DNA from: an uncultured Christensenellaceae bacterium
Lineage (GTDB): Bacteria > Bacillota > Clostridia > Christensenellales > Borkfalkiaceae
DNA length: 63,261 bases
Reading direction: 5' to 3'
Assembly (NCBI GenBank): GCA_910587365.1
Contig: CAJUKJ010000008.1
Location: 1 to 63,261 of the forward strand
The notes under the pieces are model-generated. The model saw only the letters and a list, made by a program, of their open reading frames with translations. It had not been told where the DNA came from and ran no database searches. The translations under genes were made by a program, and so were the position numbers. Position 1 is the first letter of the stretch, and the number at the start of each line of letters is the position of its first letter. Below, in pieces: positions 1 to 8,580 of this stretch.

Positions 1-54
1 AGTCGCGGTCTCCAAAACCGTCGGTTGCATGTTCGAATCGTGTCTCCCCTGCCA
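1..54 (+). tRNA. tRNA-Trp (CCA anticodon), 5' end cut by window
   Basis: Only the 3' two thirds are present. The anticodon stem GCGGT/ACCGT (5-9 with 17-21) encloses the loop CTCCAAA, giving anticodon CCA at 12-14, which reads the Trp codon UGG. The T arm GCATG-TTCGAAT-CGTGT follows, then the 3' acceptor strand, discriminator G and an encoded CCA at 52-54. Discriminator G fits bacterial tRNA-Trp. The acceptor 5' strand and D arm lie before the window. Confidence 0.93.
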
Positions 55-57
55 ATG

Positions 58-94
58 CGCTCATATCACAATATGTTGTGGTGTGAGCGTTTTA
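58..94 (+). terminator. intrinsic terminator after tRNA-Trp
   Basis: A 14-bp hairpin with some G-U pairs (58-71 with 76-89, loop 72-75) begins four bases after the tRNA CCA and is followed by a short T run. It is placed to end the tRNA transcript. Confidence 0.6.
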
Positions 95-127
95 TGTTAC
101 ACTAAATACAGTACTTGTTAATCAAGT

Positions 128-148
128 GTCCACTAAAACGTCCACTAA
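128..148 (+). repeat. 12-bp-spaced direct repeat of GTCCACTAA
   Basis: GTCCACTAA occurs at 128-136 and again at 140-148, just beyond the tRNA-Trp terminator. Closely spaced short repeats next to a tRNA 3' end can be integrase arm sites, but no integrase gene is in the window, so the role is unknown. Confidence 0.5.
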
Positions 149-156
149 TCTATTTT

Positions 157-212
157 TTTGATAAAATTCCTATACATTTTTTTCATTTTAAAACTATTTT
201 GATTTTATCAAA
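157..212. repeat. 11-bp inverted repeat, 34-bp spacer
   Basis: TTTGATAAAAT at 157-167 is exactly repeated in inverse orientation at 202-212, in the AT-rich gap between the tRNA and the lipoprotein gene. No gene is visible in 55-331. The purpose is unknown; a protein-binding site or a chance AT-rich match are both possible. Confidence 0.4.
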
Positions 213-263
213 TTCTTTTAGTAAAGTCAATCTAATGTCGTATTTCTTAAAAATTTTAAATTA

Positions 264-295
264 AAGAAAGCACTTTATTAAAAGTGCTTCTTTTT
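264..295 (-). terminator. terminator of the InlB-repeat lipoprotein gene
   Basis: The hairpin AGCACTTT-ATTA-AAAGTGCT (269-276 with 281-288) has A-rich and T-rich flanks on both sides, so it can act in either direction. It lies about 45 bases beyond the stop codon at 332. Confidence 0.6.
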
Positions 296-331
296 ATAAT
301 TCGTCCTTAGGTTTATTTATAAAGTAAATAC

Positions 332-2938
332 TTACCTTATTTCAAATTTCAATTTTGGCAAAGCATTTTCAACATTGACCCAATTCTCTTCGTCTTGCCC
401 ATCGTTCAGTTCATCCGCTAAAAGGTACATATCCTGAATATTATCGTAGAGCGAGATGGCAGTCCCATCGCTTTCTTGCGGTAAATTACTCTCTTCTATG
501 TTCCCTTTAAATACATGCCCGTTACTTACATTTTGCATATTATAGCTTTCAAAGATTTTGCAGTAATTTCCGTAACAATAAAAATTACTTAACTTACCGC
601 CACCTTGTCTAATTAATGCATATAAATTAGAAGTATCCTTTTCGCCCGTTACAAATTTTACGTTTACATAGCAATTATCTAACTTGGAACTTGAAAAATT
701 GTCAAACATTCCTACTCCTCTTAAACTGCCCTCTGCATTACTTAAATCAATAACACCTTCAAATAAACACGAACTGATTTCACTATATGATATGATACAA
801 GAAAATCCTCTACCGTCGCTTGAGTTTATATTTCTTTTTACATAGCTATTCATTATTGATACGTAACTCATTTGCCAACCAAACCCCGCAGCTCTGCCGA
901 AAACCCGTTCAGAGTCGAATACGTAATGAGTTTTTATATTGCCTGATGTATTACAATTTTTTATTTCCAAATCCCCGTCAGATGAGCTAAAACATTGATA
1001 TATAAACCCCGTTCCGTAACTGAACGCTGTAATATCATTTTCGACTATACAATTTTCAATTAACAAGCTACTTACGCCAGAAGTTCTAACTTCATAAGCA
1101 AACCCGCCCACTCTTCCACAAGTTACATCGCCGTAAACAAAACAGTCAGTCACTCGTAAAACGGTATCTTGCCCTGCCATCAAACGTCCGACAAAGCCAC
1201 CCACCTTATAATGGTTGTCTCCCGATATAACAACATTAGTTTCACAATTTTTAATATATGAATTAACTTGTCTATCAGTAAAATAATACCCTATTAACCC
1301 ACCAGCCAATATTTCGGTACTTTTATTTAAATCGCCTGTACTTCCGCTTTCCGTCCAATAACTTTCCGTTATATTAATTTGACCTTTAACACCACAATCT
1401 CTAATAAACGCAGAATCACTTACACCAATCATACCACCGAAAATAAACGGATAATTAATACTTTTACAAATAGCTTTTTTTATATTCAATCTAACGTCGC
1501 ATTGACAATTAGCTATCGTTCCGTTTGCATACCCGCAGAGTCCGCCTATTGCAACTCCGTCGCCATTTAACTCTTCTGCAATAATTGCTCCCGTGACGCT
1601 TACATCCTGAACATAACCTTTTACCATACCTGCCACAATACCGACGTAATATTTGTCAGACGCTTTAAAAGTATTATAATTTGTCGTTATGATGTTAGCA
1701 TTAATAATTTTTAAATTACGAACGATGCCTCCGCCAATGACGCCAAATAATGAAGGATAGTTTATTTCTGTTGCAACAGTTAAATTGTTGATTGCGTGAT
1801 TGCCGCCGTCAAATTTACCTTTGAAATAATATGCGATATCAAATATTGGCTCGTGATTGATGCCGCTTAAATCTAAGTCAGTTATTAATTTAAAGTTTGC
1901 TTCAGGATTATACCAAATATCGTTTAATTGCGTGTAATTTGCTATTATAAAAGGGTTTATCTCGCTACCGTCGCCACCGTCATAAAGAAATTCAAATTCT
2001 GCGGTTACGTTAATTTCAGATGTTACACAAGTTTCCCGTCTGATTGTAGACCCGTTCCCGTCCGACCATTTTACAAACCTATAGCCGACATTAGGAACAG
2101 CCACAACAAAAACTGCGTTTTCGCCGTATTCTATTAACTGTTCACTCTGCCCGTCTATCGTGCCGCCTGCATCCGCCTGATAATTAATCTTATATACTAT
2201 TTTCTCGAACTCTGCGGTAACCGTTTTATCAGCCGTTATATTTTTATCCTGTCGTTCGGGCGTAGTTATTCCGTCACTCCATGATACAAATTTATATCCT
2301 TCATATGGAACTGCTGTTACACTTTCTCCGCTCTCACAGTAATTTACTGCTTGTTCAGCTTTTCCTTCTATCCTACCGTTCCCGTCCGTTTGGTATCTCA
2401 CTGAATAAGTAATCTTTTCAAACTGCGCGGTCACGGCCTTGTCTGCTGTTATATTCTTATCCAGCCGTTCAGGTGTTGTGATACCGTCACTCCATGATAC
2501 AAATCTATATCCCACATTCGGAATTGCCGTTACGCTTTCTCCGCTTTCGCCATAGTTAACCGTTTGATTGGAAGTGCCAATCAAATACCCGCCTTCGCCC
2601 GCAGCATAACTTAACGTATAATTAATTCTTTCAAACTGTGCCGTCACTGTCTTGTTTGCTATAATATTCTTATCTTGACGTTCGGGTGTTTCTATTCCGT
2701 CACTCCACTCTACAAATCTATATCCTGCGTTCGGAATCGCCGTTACTGCCGAACAATCTTTTCCCTCTACAACGGTTTGTGTTGCCTCTCCCGTAATTGC
2801 GCCGTTTCCGTCTGTTTCATACTTTATTTTATATTCTGTAATTACAATCTCATCCTTTTTGCAACCGGACAATGCTAATAAAGCAAACATACACAATAAA
2901 CTGCCTATTAATAACACTATCAATCTATATTTTTTCAT
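332..2938 (-). CDS. surface lipoprotein with InlB-type repeats and GLUG-like repeats
   Basis: The N-terminus is a lipoprotein signal (MKKYRLIVLLIGSLL, then LLALSGC with lipobox Cys26), so the 868-residue protein should be anchored outside the membrane. Residues about 36-315 hold four ~71-residue repeats with GYRFVSWSDG and ADKTVTAQFE cores, the divergent InlB B-repeat family. The rest carries repeated GG(F/L)xG and DCxVxGD motifs like GLUG or beta-helix adhesins. I chose the ATG at 2938. An in-frame GTG 18 bases upstream is not preferred because it overlaps the promoter spacer. There is no Shine-Dalgarno and the -10 box ends 6 bases upstream, so the mRNA is probably leaderless. Adhesion is inferred; no enzyme motif is seen. 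It is divergent to the M60 gene. Confidence 0.85.
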   Translation of the reverse strand: MKKYRLIVLLIGSLLCMFALLALSGCKKDEIVITEYKIKYETDGNGAITGEATQTVVEGKDCSAVTAIPNAGYRFVEWSDGIETPERQDKNIIANKTVTAQFERINYTLSYAAGEGGYLIGTSNQTVNYGESGESVTAIPNVGYRFVSWSDGITTPERLDKNITADKAVTAQFEKITYSVRYQTDGNGRIEGKAEQAVNYCESGESVTAVPYEGYKFVSWSDGITTPERQDKNITADKTVTAEFEKIVYKINYQADAGGTIDGQSEQLIEYGENAVFVVAVPNVGYRFVKWSDGNGSTIRRETCVTSEINVTAEFEFLYDGGDGSEINPFIIANYTQLNDIWYNPEANFKLITDLDLSGINHEPIFDIAYYFKGKFDGGNHAINNLTVATEINYPSLFGVIGGGIVRNLKIINANIITTNYNTFKASDKYYVGIVAGMVKGYVQDVSVTGAIIAEELNGDGVAIGGLCGYANGTIANCQCDVRLNIKKAICKSINYPFIFGGMIGVSDSAFIRDCGVKGQINITESYWTESGSTGDLNKSTEILAGGLIGYYFTDRQVNSYIKNCETNVVISGDNHYKVGGFVGRLMAGQDTVLRVTDCFVYGDVTCGRVGGFAYEVRTSGVSSLLIENCIVENDITAFSYGTGFIYQCFSSSDGDLEIKNCNTSGNIKTHYVFDSERVFGRAAGFGWQMSYVSIMNSYVKRNINSSDGRGFSCIISYSEISSCLFEGVIDLSNAEGSLRGVGMFDNFSSSKLDNCYVNVKFVTGEKDTSNLYALIRQGGGKLSNFYCYGNYCKIFESYNMQNVSNGHVFKGNIEESNLPQESDGTAISLYDNIQDMYLLADELNDGQDEENWVNVENALPKLKFEIR
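1985..2845 (-). repeat. four 213-bp intragenic tandem repeats
   Basis: The codons for the InlB-type repeats recur at an exact 213-bp period; the conserved block around CCGTCACTCC on the plus strand appears at 2271, 2484 and 2697, and a diverged copy at 2058. Units near 2271 and 2484 are most alike. In-frame units of this size could be gained or lost by recombination. Confidence 0.85.
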
Positions 2939-2944
2939 ATTTTT

Positions 2945-2973
2945 ATTGTAACACACATTAGTTGATTTGTAAA
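2945..2973 (-). promoter_or_regulatory. promoter of the InlB-repeat lipoprotein gene
   Basis: On the minus strand TTTACA (2973-2968) is followed after 17 bases by TACAAT (2950-2945). The start ATG at 2938 lies only 6 bases past the -10 box, placing the predicted transcript start at or next to the start codon. Confidence 0.65.
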
Positions 2974-3082
2974 TCTAAATTTAGAAATTGCCGACTCGTT
3001 GCAAAAAACACTATTACCATATAATACAATTAAACAATACGCTTATAATAATAGTATTATATTATAAAATTGCTTTTAAAAT

Positions 3083-3111
3083 TTGACAAAGCATTTTTTT
3101 AATGATATAAT
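3083..3111 (+). promoter_or_regulatory. promoter of the M60 peptidase gene
   Basis: TTGACA at 3083-3088 and TATAAT at 3106-3111 are both consensus with a 17-base spacer. This predicts a start near 3118 and an untranslated leader of about 90 bases before the ATG at 3207. I see no clear hairpin or riboswitch in that leader. Confidence 0.8.
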
Positions 3112-3206
3112 TTCTGCGTCATTTTTAGGGACAATAAATTTGCCAATTAAAAAACTATAAGCAAAAAATTGTCTAAAAACAATTATCCTTTAAAGGAGGC
3201 ACCTTT

Positions 3207-6200
3207 ATGGCAAAAAAAATTAAGCCAAACACAAACAAAAATGCGGCAGTTGCCGCACTACAAGGCGTTAAGGCTCGTTCATTATTTACGACAGCCATTG
3301 CATTTGTTTTAGTTATTGCTATGGGCATAAGCATTATTTTCAGTGCAACAGCCTGCAAACCCAAAAAACCCTCAATTCAGCCCCCCGCTGTTTCCGGCGA
3401 CGATGACAGAGTTGTGGACGATAATCCAACCAAAAACAACGCAAATACTATAATTTCACCCGTCGAAAGCGTTAAAGGCGAAGTTTATGAGAGTGAATTC
3501 GCGACAACTACTGCCGTAGGCTTTTCATCAAAGATTATCGGGGAAATTGAAAGAATTAAACCCGTAGAAGAAGTTAAAAACGAGGGTTTAGCAAATTACC
3601 CCGTGTACGGATACACATTAAATGAAGTTATCGGCAGCGACGCAGACAAGGTTGCGGCAAGAAACGCCCTCATTGATGAATCCGACTATCTGACCGCAAG
3701 CGGAACGCGAAACAATTCAGGTAACGGAAGCAACGGCGATGCAACTTACACCTGGATGGATAAAAACGGCTACCTGTATTCAGGAAGCACATCCGCACCC
3801 GTCAAGGCTATTAATGCCGACGGTTCGCAGAGGCAGCTTTATAAACACACTACGGCAGTCGGGATGTATTTCGGCGGCTTCGGCGGCACCGACGACCTTA
3901 GGGATGACGAACCGGGAATAATCAAGGAAGTAAAAATCCGTCCACGCGGATACGGCAGTTATTCGGTAACAGGCGTATATGCTCCCGCAGGCGAAGTTAT
4001 AAAAATCCAGATAAGCGAAAAAGATATGAACGCAACAGGCGGAATTACAATACATATCGGTCAGGCACTTTATAACGGACAGTCAAACAACATCTGGACG
4101 GCTAAAGGTCAGATGCAGCGTTTCCCCAATATTTTAAACACGATGAACGTAAATAAGAATACGGCAACGCTTGAAAACGGCGTTTACACCGCATACGTCG
4201 GTTCGTTCATCGGTGGACCTCTCTACATTCGTAATACAAGCTCTACTTTTACCGCTACTATATCAGGCGGTGTCAGATACTCCCACTTTATTTTGGGTTA
4301 TACTACCAAAGAAGAATTTGAAGAAAATAGCAAATCTTCCGCTCCATATTTTGATTTGGAAGTCTGGAACTACGGAGTTCTTCACTCCGGCCCTAAATAT
4401 TTTGCAAGAAACTTCTCTTATGAAGACCTTTATAAAGCGGCAATTCTTTGGGAAAAAGTATCAAGCGTAACCACCACAGGCAGTAGCCAGGGCATAGTAT
4501 TCCTGTACGACCCGTTTGTTGCGGCAGGCGCAGCGGTTGCATTCCCCGGCAGAAGCTCTGTTAACTGTCCTACCGGTTGGATGTCAAACTCGTTAAACTA
4601 CAACTCCATCGTAACTTCGGGTGCATGGGGTAACTTCCACGAATACCACCACAACTTCCAGGGCTACGGTGTCGGAAACGGCGGCGAGGTTACGAACAAC
4701 GGAATGACGCTTGTATCTTACGCTCTGTTTACGAAAATTTCGTCAAAGCGCGGAATAGAAAGCTACGGAGGTCAAGGCTTAGGCGGTTGGAACAATTACA
4801 CCAGCGCGACCTGGGCGTTGAACGATTTGTTAAGCCTGCAACGCGGCGAACACCCCTCCAACGGCAACCAGGGACTTTCTATATACGCCACACTTTTACA
4901 TAACTTCGGCGCAAATAACTATATTCAGTCAAAAGTGAAGCAACAGTCAAGCCGTTACGGTGAAAGCTATCAAGGTTACCTCAAAGCGTGGCAAGACATT
5001 ACCCACAACGACATGACCTATTTCTTCAAAGACGTTCTAAAAGGAATTGACGGAACCGTTGCAGATACATTGCGCAATGAAGATTACCCCGTATTCGTAC
5101 CTGTATCCTCCATTTACCAGACAGGCAGAAGCTATATGTACGACGGACAGAAGAAATACTTCAACACGATGCAACCCTACGTAATCCCTTACGGCGAAGA
5201 ATTTAATATCGACCTCAGCGAATATAATGCTCCTAACGGTCAATATTCAAGCGGAAGTATCATTATCCCCGAAGGCTTCAGTTACAGAATTAAGAGCATT
5301 TCGCAGCCTAAAAACGGTACTATTACAGCTATCGACGACTACAATTTTAAATATATACCCGACAAAAAAGAAATGAGTTCGGGACAGATGTTGGTTACGC
5401 TTGAAATAACGAAAAAAGATAAAGCGTTCAAAGTCGATGACGTAGATTTAATCCTTGAATTCGAGCAGTCGCATGAAACAAACAAAATGATTCTCGAAAG
5501 AACCACTTACTCCTACTCCGCAGATACTATGTATACGGACGCCGTTACTGCATACGAAAACAATTTCAAGAACTACTCTTCTGTTGTTGAAAAAGCCGCT
5601 CATAGTAATCCAGTACAGAACTGCAACACGGATATTTGGTTCTATCCCGATAACGAGCAGAGCCGTAAAGACCATCCCGATGCACCTGAATCGCATTTCG
5701 TTCATCCCAATACCATAGAAGTACTTGAAGGTAAACTGTATTTTGAAGAAGAAGGTAAATACAGAATTTATATGCGCGGCAGAATTAACTGCGCGTTGTA
5801 CTATTCGGTTGACGGCGGAAAAACATACAAATTAGGCGCAAAGGTAACAAACGGCAGCGGTGCAGGCTTCTACACAAATAATCCCGAAACTTATTTCGAC
5901 GTAGAGCTTGAAGAGCATTCGTGGGTGTATGTAAAAGAAGTGCTTATAGTACAAAGCTCGCCCTTAATTAGTTATATAGGACTTGGCTACGGCAAGTGGA
6001 CTACCCCTATGTTTACTATGGTTGAAAAGTACTACGATAAAAACGGCAATGAAGTAGATTCTCCCGAAGCCGAAGGTTACTTCCTGACTAAGGTACACTA
6101 CTACGATTACAGAGGCGTCGAGGTCAGCGAAGAACAAGCAACCAAGGCAGAGCTTATTGCTCCTACCGGCGCAACTTACATAAACGCATATAGAAGCGAT

Positions 6201-7049
6201 TACGAATTCCCCGACAACACAAGCTTTAAATCCGACTACTTCTACACAAGGGAATATTCCTATACTTACAGCGAGGTTTACAATAACCTTAATCAAAGTT
6301 TTGCAACAGATCCCCAATGTCCCTCCAATTTCCCTAAGGAAAACTTATTTGATGGCGACTTAACTACCGCATGCTCGTCGCCCGCAGTAGTTTCGGCATC
6401 TGCTCCTTGGGAGTTTACGGTAGATTTAGGCAGAGTTATAGAAGCTAACAGATTTGTGCTTACGGGAAGATTAAATAACGGTGCGGCAAACCAAAATCAA
6501 ACACCAAATTCAATTACTCTTTACGTAGGAGAAACGGCAGATAATTTGCGTGAGGTTATGTCGTTCGATAACGGTACCGTTAACGGAATAACCTTGCAAT
6601 TCAACTTCGATACTACGTCTTTCAGATATTATAAGCTTGTTGTAAGAAAGACTGTCCAAGGCAGATTTGCAGCTATCGCAAATATTGAATTCAGCAACAA
6701 CGTTGCAGGCGGAACACTGTTTTCACCCGACAATGATGCATTTACATACGGTGGCAATTGGCAGATTAAATCCGCACAATCAACGTTCGGTCACGTTTAC
6801 GTAGGCAATGCAAACGCGGAAATGGCGTTTAAGTTCAAAGGTACCAGACTCGCCCTCCTCTCCTCAGAAGATTTCGGTAAAAACTATGAAGTGACTATAG
6901 ACGGTCAAAAGGCTACTTCAATGCAGTTATTACCCATAAACGGCTATGGTGCAACATTTATGTCACAAACGCTTGAAGACAAAGAACATACTGTTGTCAT
7001 AAAGTGTTTAGGCGAAGCTAACCTTGACTCAATAGTTATATACAAATAA
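3207..7049 (+). CDS. M60 (enhancin-like) metallopeptidase lipoprotein
   Basis: A 1280-residue exported protein. After a basic N-terminus and a hydrophobic segment, SATACKPKK gives a probable lipobox at Cys50. The M60 domain (about 210-620) has the TGVYAPAGEV strand and the zinc motif HEYHH (His478, Glu479, His482) with Glu494 twelve residues on, matching HExxH-x(8-28)-E. Residues about 1020-1165 (ENLFDGDLTTACSS, WEFTVDLG) resemble an F5/8 type C (discoidin) sugar-binding domain, and the last 110 residues look like another binding module. M60 enzymes cleave mucin-type glycoproteins, so host-mucin binding and cleavage is a fair inference. AAAGGAGG at 3192-3199 fixes the start. It is monocistronic with its own promoter and terminator. 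Confidence 0.9.
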   Translation: MAKKIKPNTNKNAAVAALQGVKARSLFTTAIAFVLVIAMGISIIFSATACKPKKPSIQPPAVSGDDDRVVDDNPTKNNANTIISPVESVKGEVYESEFATTTAVGFSSKIIGEIERIKPVEEVKNEGLANYPVYGYTLNEVIGSDADKVAARNALIDESDYLTASGTRNNSGNGSNGDATYTWMDKNGYLYSGSTSAPVKAINADGSQRQLYKHTTAVGMYFGGFGGTDDLRDDEPGIIKEVKIRPRGYGSYSVTGVYAPAGEVIKIQISEKDMNATGGITIHIGQALYNGQSNNIWTAKGQMQRFPNILNTMNVNKNTATLENGVYTAYVGSFIGGPLYIRNTSSTFTATISGGVRYSHFILGYTTKEEFEENSKSSAPYFDLEVWNYGVLHSGPKYFARNFSYEDLYKAAILWEKVSSVTTTGSSQGIVFLYDPFVAAGAAVAFPGRSSVNCPTGWMSNSLNYNSIVTSGAWGNFHEYHHNFQGYGVGNGGEVTNNGMTLVSYALFTKISSKRGIESYGGQGLGGWNNYTSATWALNDLLSLQRGEHPSNGNQGLSIYATLLHNFGANNYIQSKVKQQSSRYGESYQGYLKAWQDITHNDMTYFFKDVLKGIDGTVADTLRNEDYPVFVPVSSIYQTGRSYMYDGQKKYFNTMQPYVIPYGEEFNIDLSEYNAPNGQYSSGSIIIPEGFSYRIKSISQPKNGTITAIDDYNFKYIPDKKEMSSGQMLVTLEITKKDKAFKVDDVDLILEFEQSHETNKMILERTTYSYSADTMYTDAVTAYENNFKNYSSVVEKAAHSNPVQNCNTDIWFYPDNEQSRKDHPDAPESHFVHPNTIEVLEGKLYFEEEGKYRIYMRGRINCALYYSVDGGKTYKLGAKVTNGSGAGFYTNNPETYFDVELEEHSWVYVKEVLIVQSSPLISYIGLGYGKWTTPMFTMVEKYYDKNGNEVDSPEAEGYFLTKVHYYDYRGVEVSEEQATKAELIAPTGATYINAYRSDYEFPDNTSFKSDYFYTREYSYTYSEVYNNLNQSFATDPQCPSNFPKENLFDGDLTTACSSPAVVSASAPWEFTVDLGRVIEANRFVLTGRLNNGAANQNQTPNSITLYVGETADNLREVMSFDNGTVNGITLQFNFDTTSFRYYKLVVRKTVQGRFAAIANIEFSNNVAGGTLFSPDNDAFTYGGNWQIKSAQSTFGHVYVGNANAEMAFKFKGTRLALLSSEDFGKNYEVTIDGQKATSMQLLPINGYGATFMSQTLEDKEHTVVIKCLGEANLDSIVIYK

Positions 7050-7059
7050 TACGAATATA

Positions 7060-7100
7060 AAAAGTATCGGTCGGCTTAAAGCCGACCGATACTTTTATTA
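7060..7100. terminator. bidirectional terminator between M60 gene and purB
   Basis: A perfect 17-bp stem (7060-7076 with 7080-7096) with a 3-base loop and A/T flanks sits between the stops of the two converging genes (7049 and 7130). Confidence 0.9.
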
Positions 7101-7129
7101 AGTTAGTTATACACAGTAGAGTGAATATA

Positions 7130-8566
7130 TTATATTTTAACATCGCCTTTCTGTCCGAGAAGCTTGCTATTTGCTTTCAATATAGGGTCAACTTCATTTT
7201 CGATAAATTCAACCGTCTGGGAAGGCGACCTACCTATAAATTTAGACGCGTCGAGAATTTCGTCAAGTTTGCCGTGGACGGGAGCAAAAGTTTTGTCCGC
7301 TTTGATAAGCTCTATCAGGTTATTGTCCTTGCCGTTAACTTTTACGTTCTTTCCTGCTTCCATTGAAAGCACTCTTATTTTTTCGTGCAGTTCTTGCCTG
7401 TTCCCTCCCGCCTTTACGCATTCCATCATAATATTTTCGGTTGCCATAAACGGAAGCTCGGCAGCAATATGCTTTGCAATGACTTTATCATAGACGACGA
7501 GATTTTCAGATACGTTCATATAAATATTGAGTATACCGTCAAGTGCAAGGAATGCCTGAGCATTTACTATTCTTCTGTTTGCGGAGTCATCCAGCGTTCT
7601 TTCAAACCACTGTGTACCGGCAGTAATAGCACAGTTCATAGGAAGAGAAATTACAAATCTCGCCAAAGAACCCATTCTTTCACTACGCATAGGGTTGCGC
7701 TTGTATGCCATTGCCGAAGAACCAATCTGCGATTTTTCAAACGGCTCCTCTATCTCTTTCATATTCTGTAAAATACGGATATCGTTAGAAAATTTATATG
7801 CACTTTGGGCAATCTGGGAAAGTACGCAAAGTACGTTGTAATCAAATTTTCTGGGATAAGTCTGACCTGTTACACCGTAAACCTTATCATAACCGAGCTT
7901 TTTAACGACACGTTTTTCAAGTTCCTTAACCTTACTTTCGTCTCCGCCGAAAAGCTCCATAAAGCTTGCCTGTGTACCCGTCGTACCCTTAACCCCGCGA
8001 AGCTTAAACGAAGCTTGAAGGTTAACGAGGCTGTTATAGTCCATCGTTAAATCCTGAAGCCAAAGTGTTGCGCGTTTACCTACCGTGGTAAGCTGTGCCG
8101 GTTGTAGATGAGTAAATCCGAGCGTCGGCATATCCTTATATTTAAGGGCAAAAGCGCGAAGTTTGTCCATAACGTTTACAAGTTTGGTCTTTATAATTTC
8201 AATGGCATCGTTGAGTATAATTAATTCGGAATTACAGTCAACAAAGCAACTGGTTGCACCAAGATGTATAATCGGCATAGCCGATTTTGCCTGATCCCCG
8301 AACGCGTGAACATGAGCCATAACGTCGTGACGAACCTCATGTTCGTATTTCTCGGCAACGTCAAAGTTGACGTCTTCGGCATATTTTTTCATTTCGTCTA
8401 TCTGAGACTTGGTTATATTTAGTCCAAGCTCCATTTCAGACTCGGCAAGCGCAATCCAAAGCTTTCTCCAAAGAATAAACCTCTTACTGTCGGAAAAATT
8501 TTCCGACATCTGCTTACTTGCATATCTAGTTATTAAAGGATTTTGGTAAATCGAATTATCAATCAT
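7130..8566 (-). CDS. purB: adenylosuccinate lyase
   Basis: PurB splits SAICAR to AICAR and adenylosuccinate to AMP, each releasing fumarate, in purine synthesis. The fumarase/aspartase-superfamily signature is clear as GSSAMAYKRNP, the flexible catalytic loop, and TSCFVDCNSE and GFTHLQPAQ match conserved active-site regions. The start at 8566 (MIDNSIYQNP) is chosen over an ATG seven codons upstream because GGAG lies at proper spacing; this gives 478 residues, normal for the family. It sits 14 bases after the cyclophilin gene and probably shares its transcript. No other purine gene is nearby. Confidence 0.95.
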   Translation of the reverse strand: MIDNSIYQNPLITRYASKQMSENFSDSKRFILWRKLWIALAESEMELGLNITKSQIDEMKKYAEDVNFDVAEKYEHEVRHDVMAHVHAFGDQAKSAMPIIHLGATSCFVDCNSELIILNDAIEIIKTKLVNVMDKLRAFALKYKDMPTLGFTHLQPAQLTTVGKRATLWLQDLTMDYNSLVNLQASFKLRGVKGTTGTQASFMELFGGDESKVKELEKRVVKKLGYDKVYGVTGQTYPRKFDYNVLCVLSQIAQSAYKFSNDIRILQNMKEIEEPFEKSQIGSSAMAYKRNPMRSERMGSLARFVISLPMNCAITAGTQWFERTLDDSANRRIVNAQAFLALDGILNIYMNVSENLVVYDKVIAKHIAAELPFMATENIMMECVKAGGNRQELHEKIRVLSMEAGKNVKVNGKDNNLIELIKADKTFAPVHGKLDEILDASKFIGRSPSQTVEFIENEVDPILKANSKLLGQKGDVKI

Positions 8567-8580
8567 AATTTTCTCCGTAA

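Noticed and set aside
1985..2845. Possible CRISPR-like array from the regular repeats
   Set aside because: The period is 213 bp, in frame, and codes for InlB-type protein repeats; there are no spacers or cas genes.
2939..2956. Upstream GTG start that adds six residues to the InlB-repeat lipoprotein
   Set aside because: It lies in the promoter between the -35 and -10 boxes and would place CYNKN before a normal MKKYRL signal peptide.
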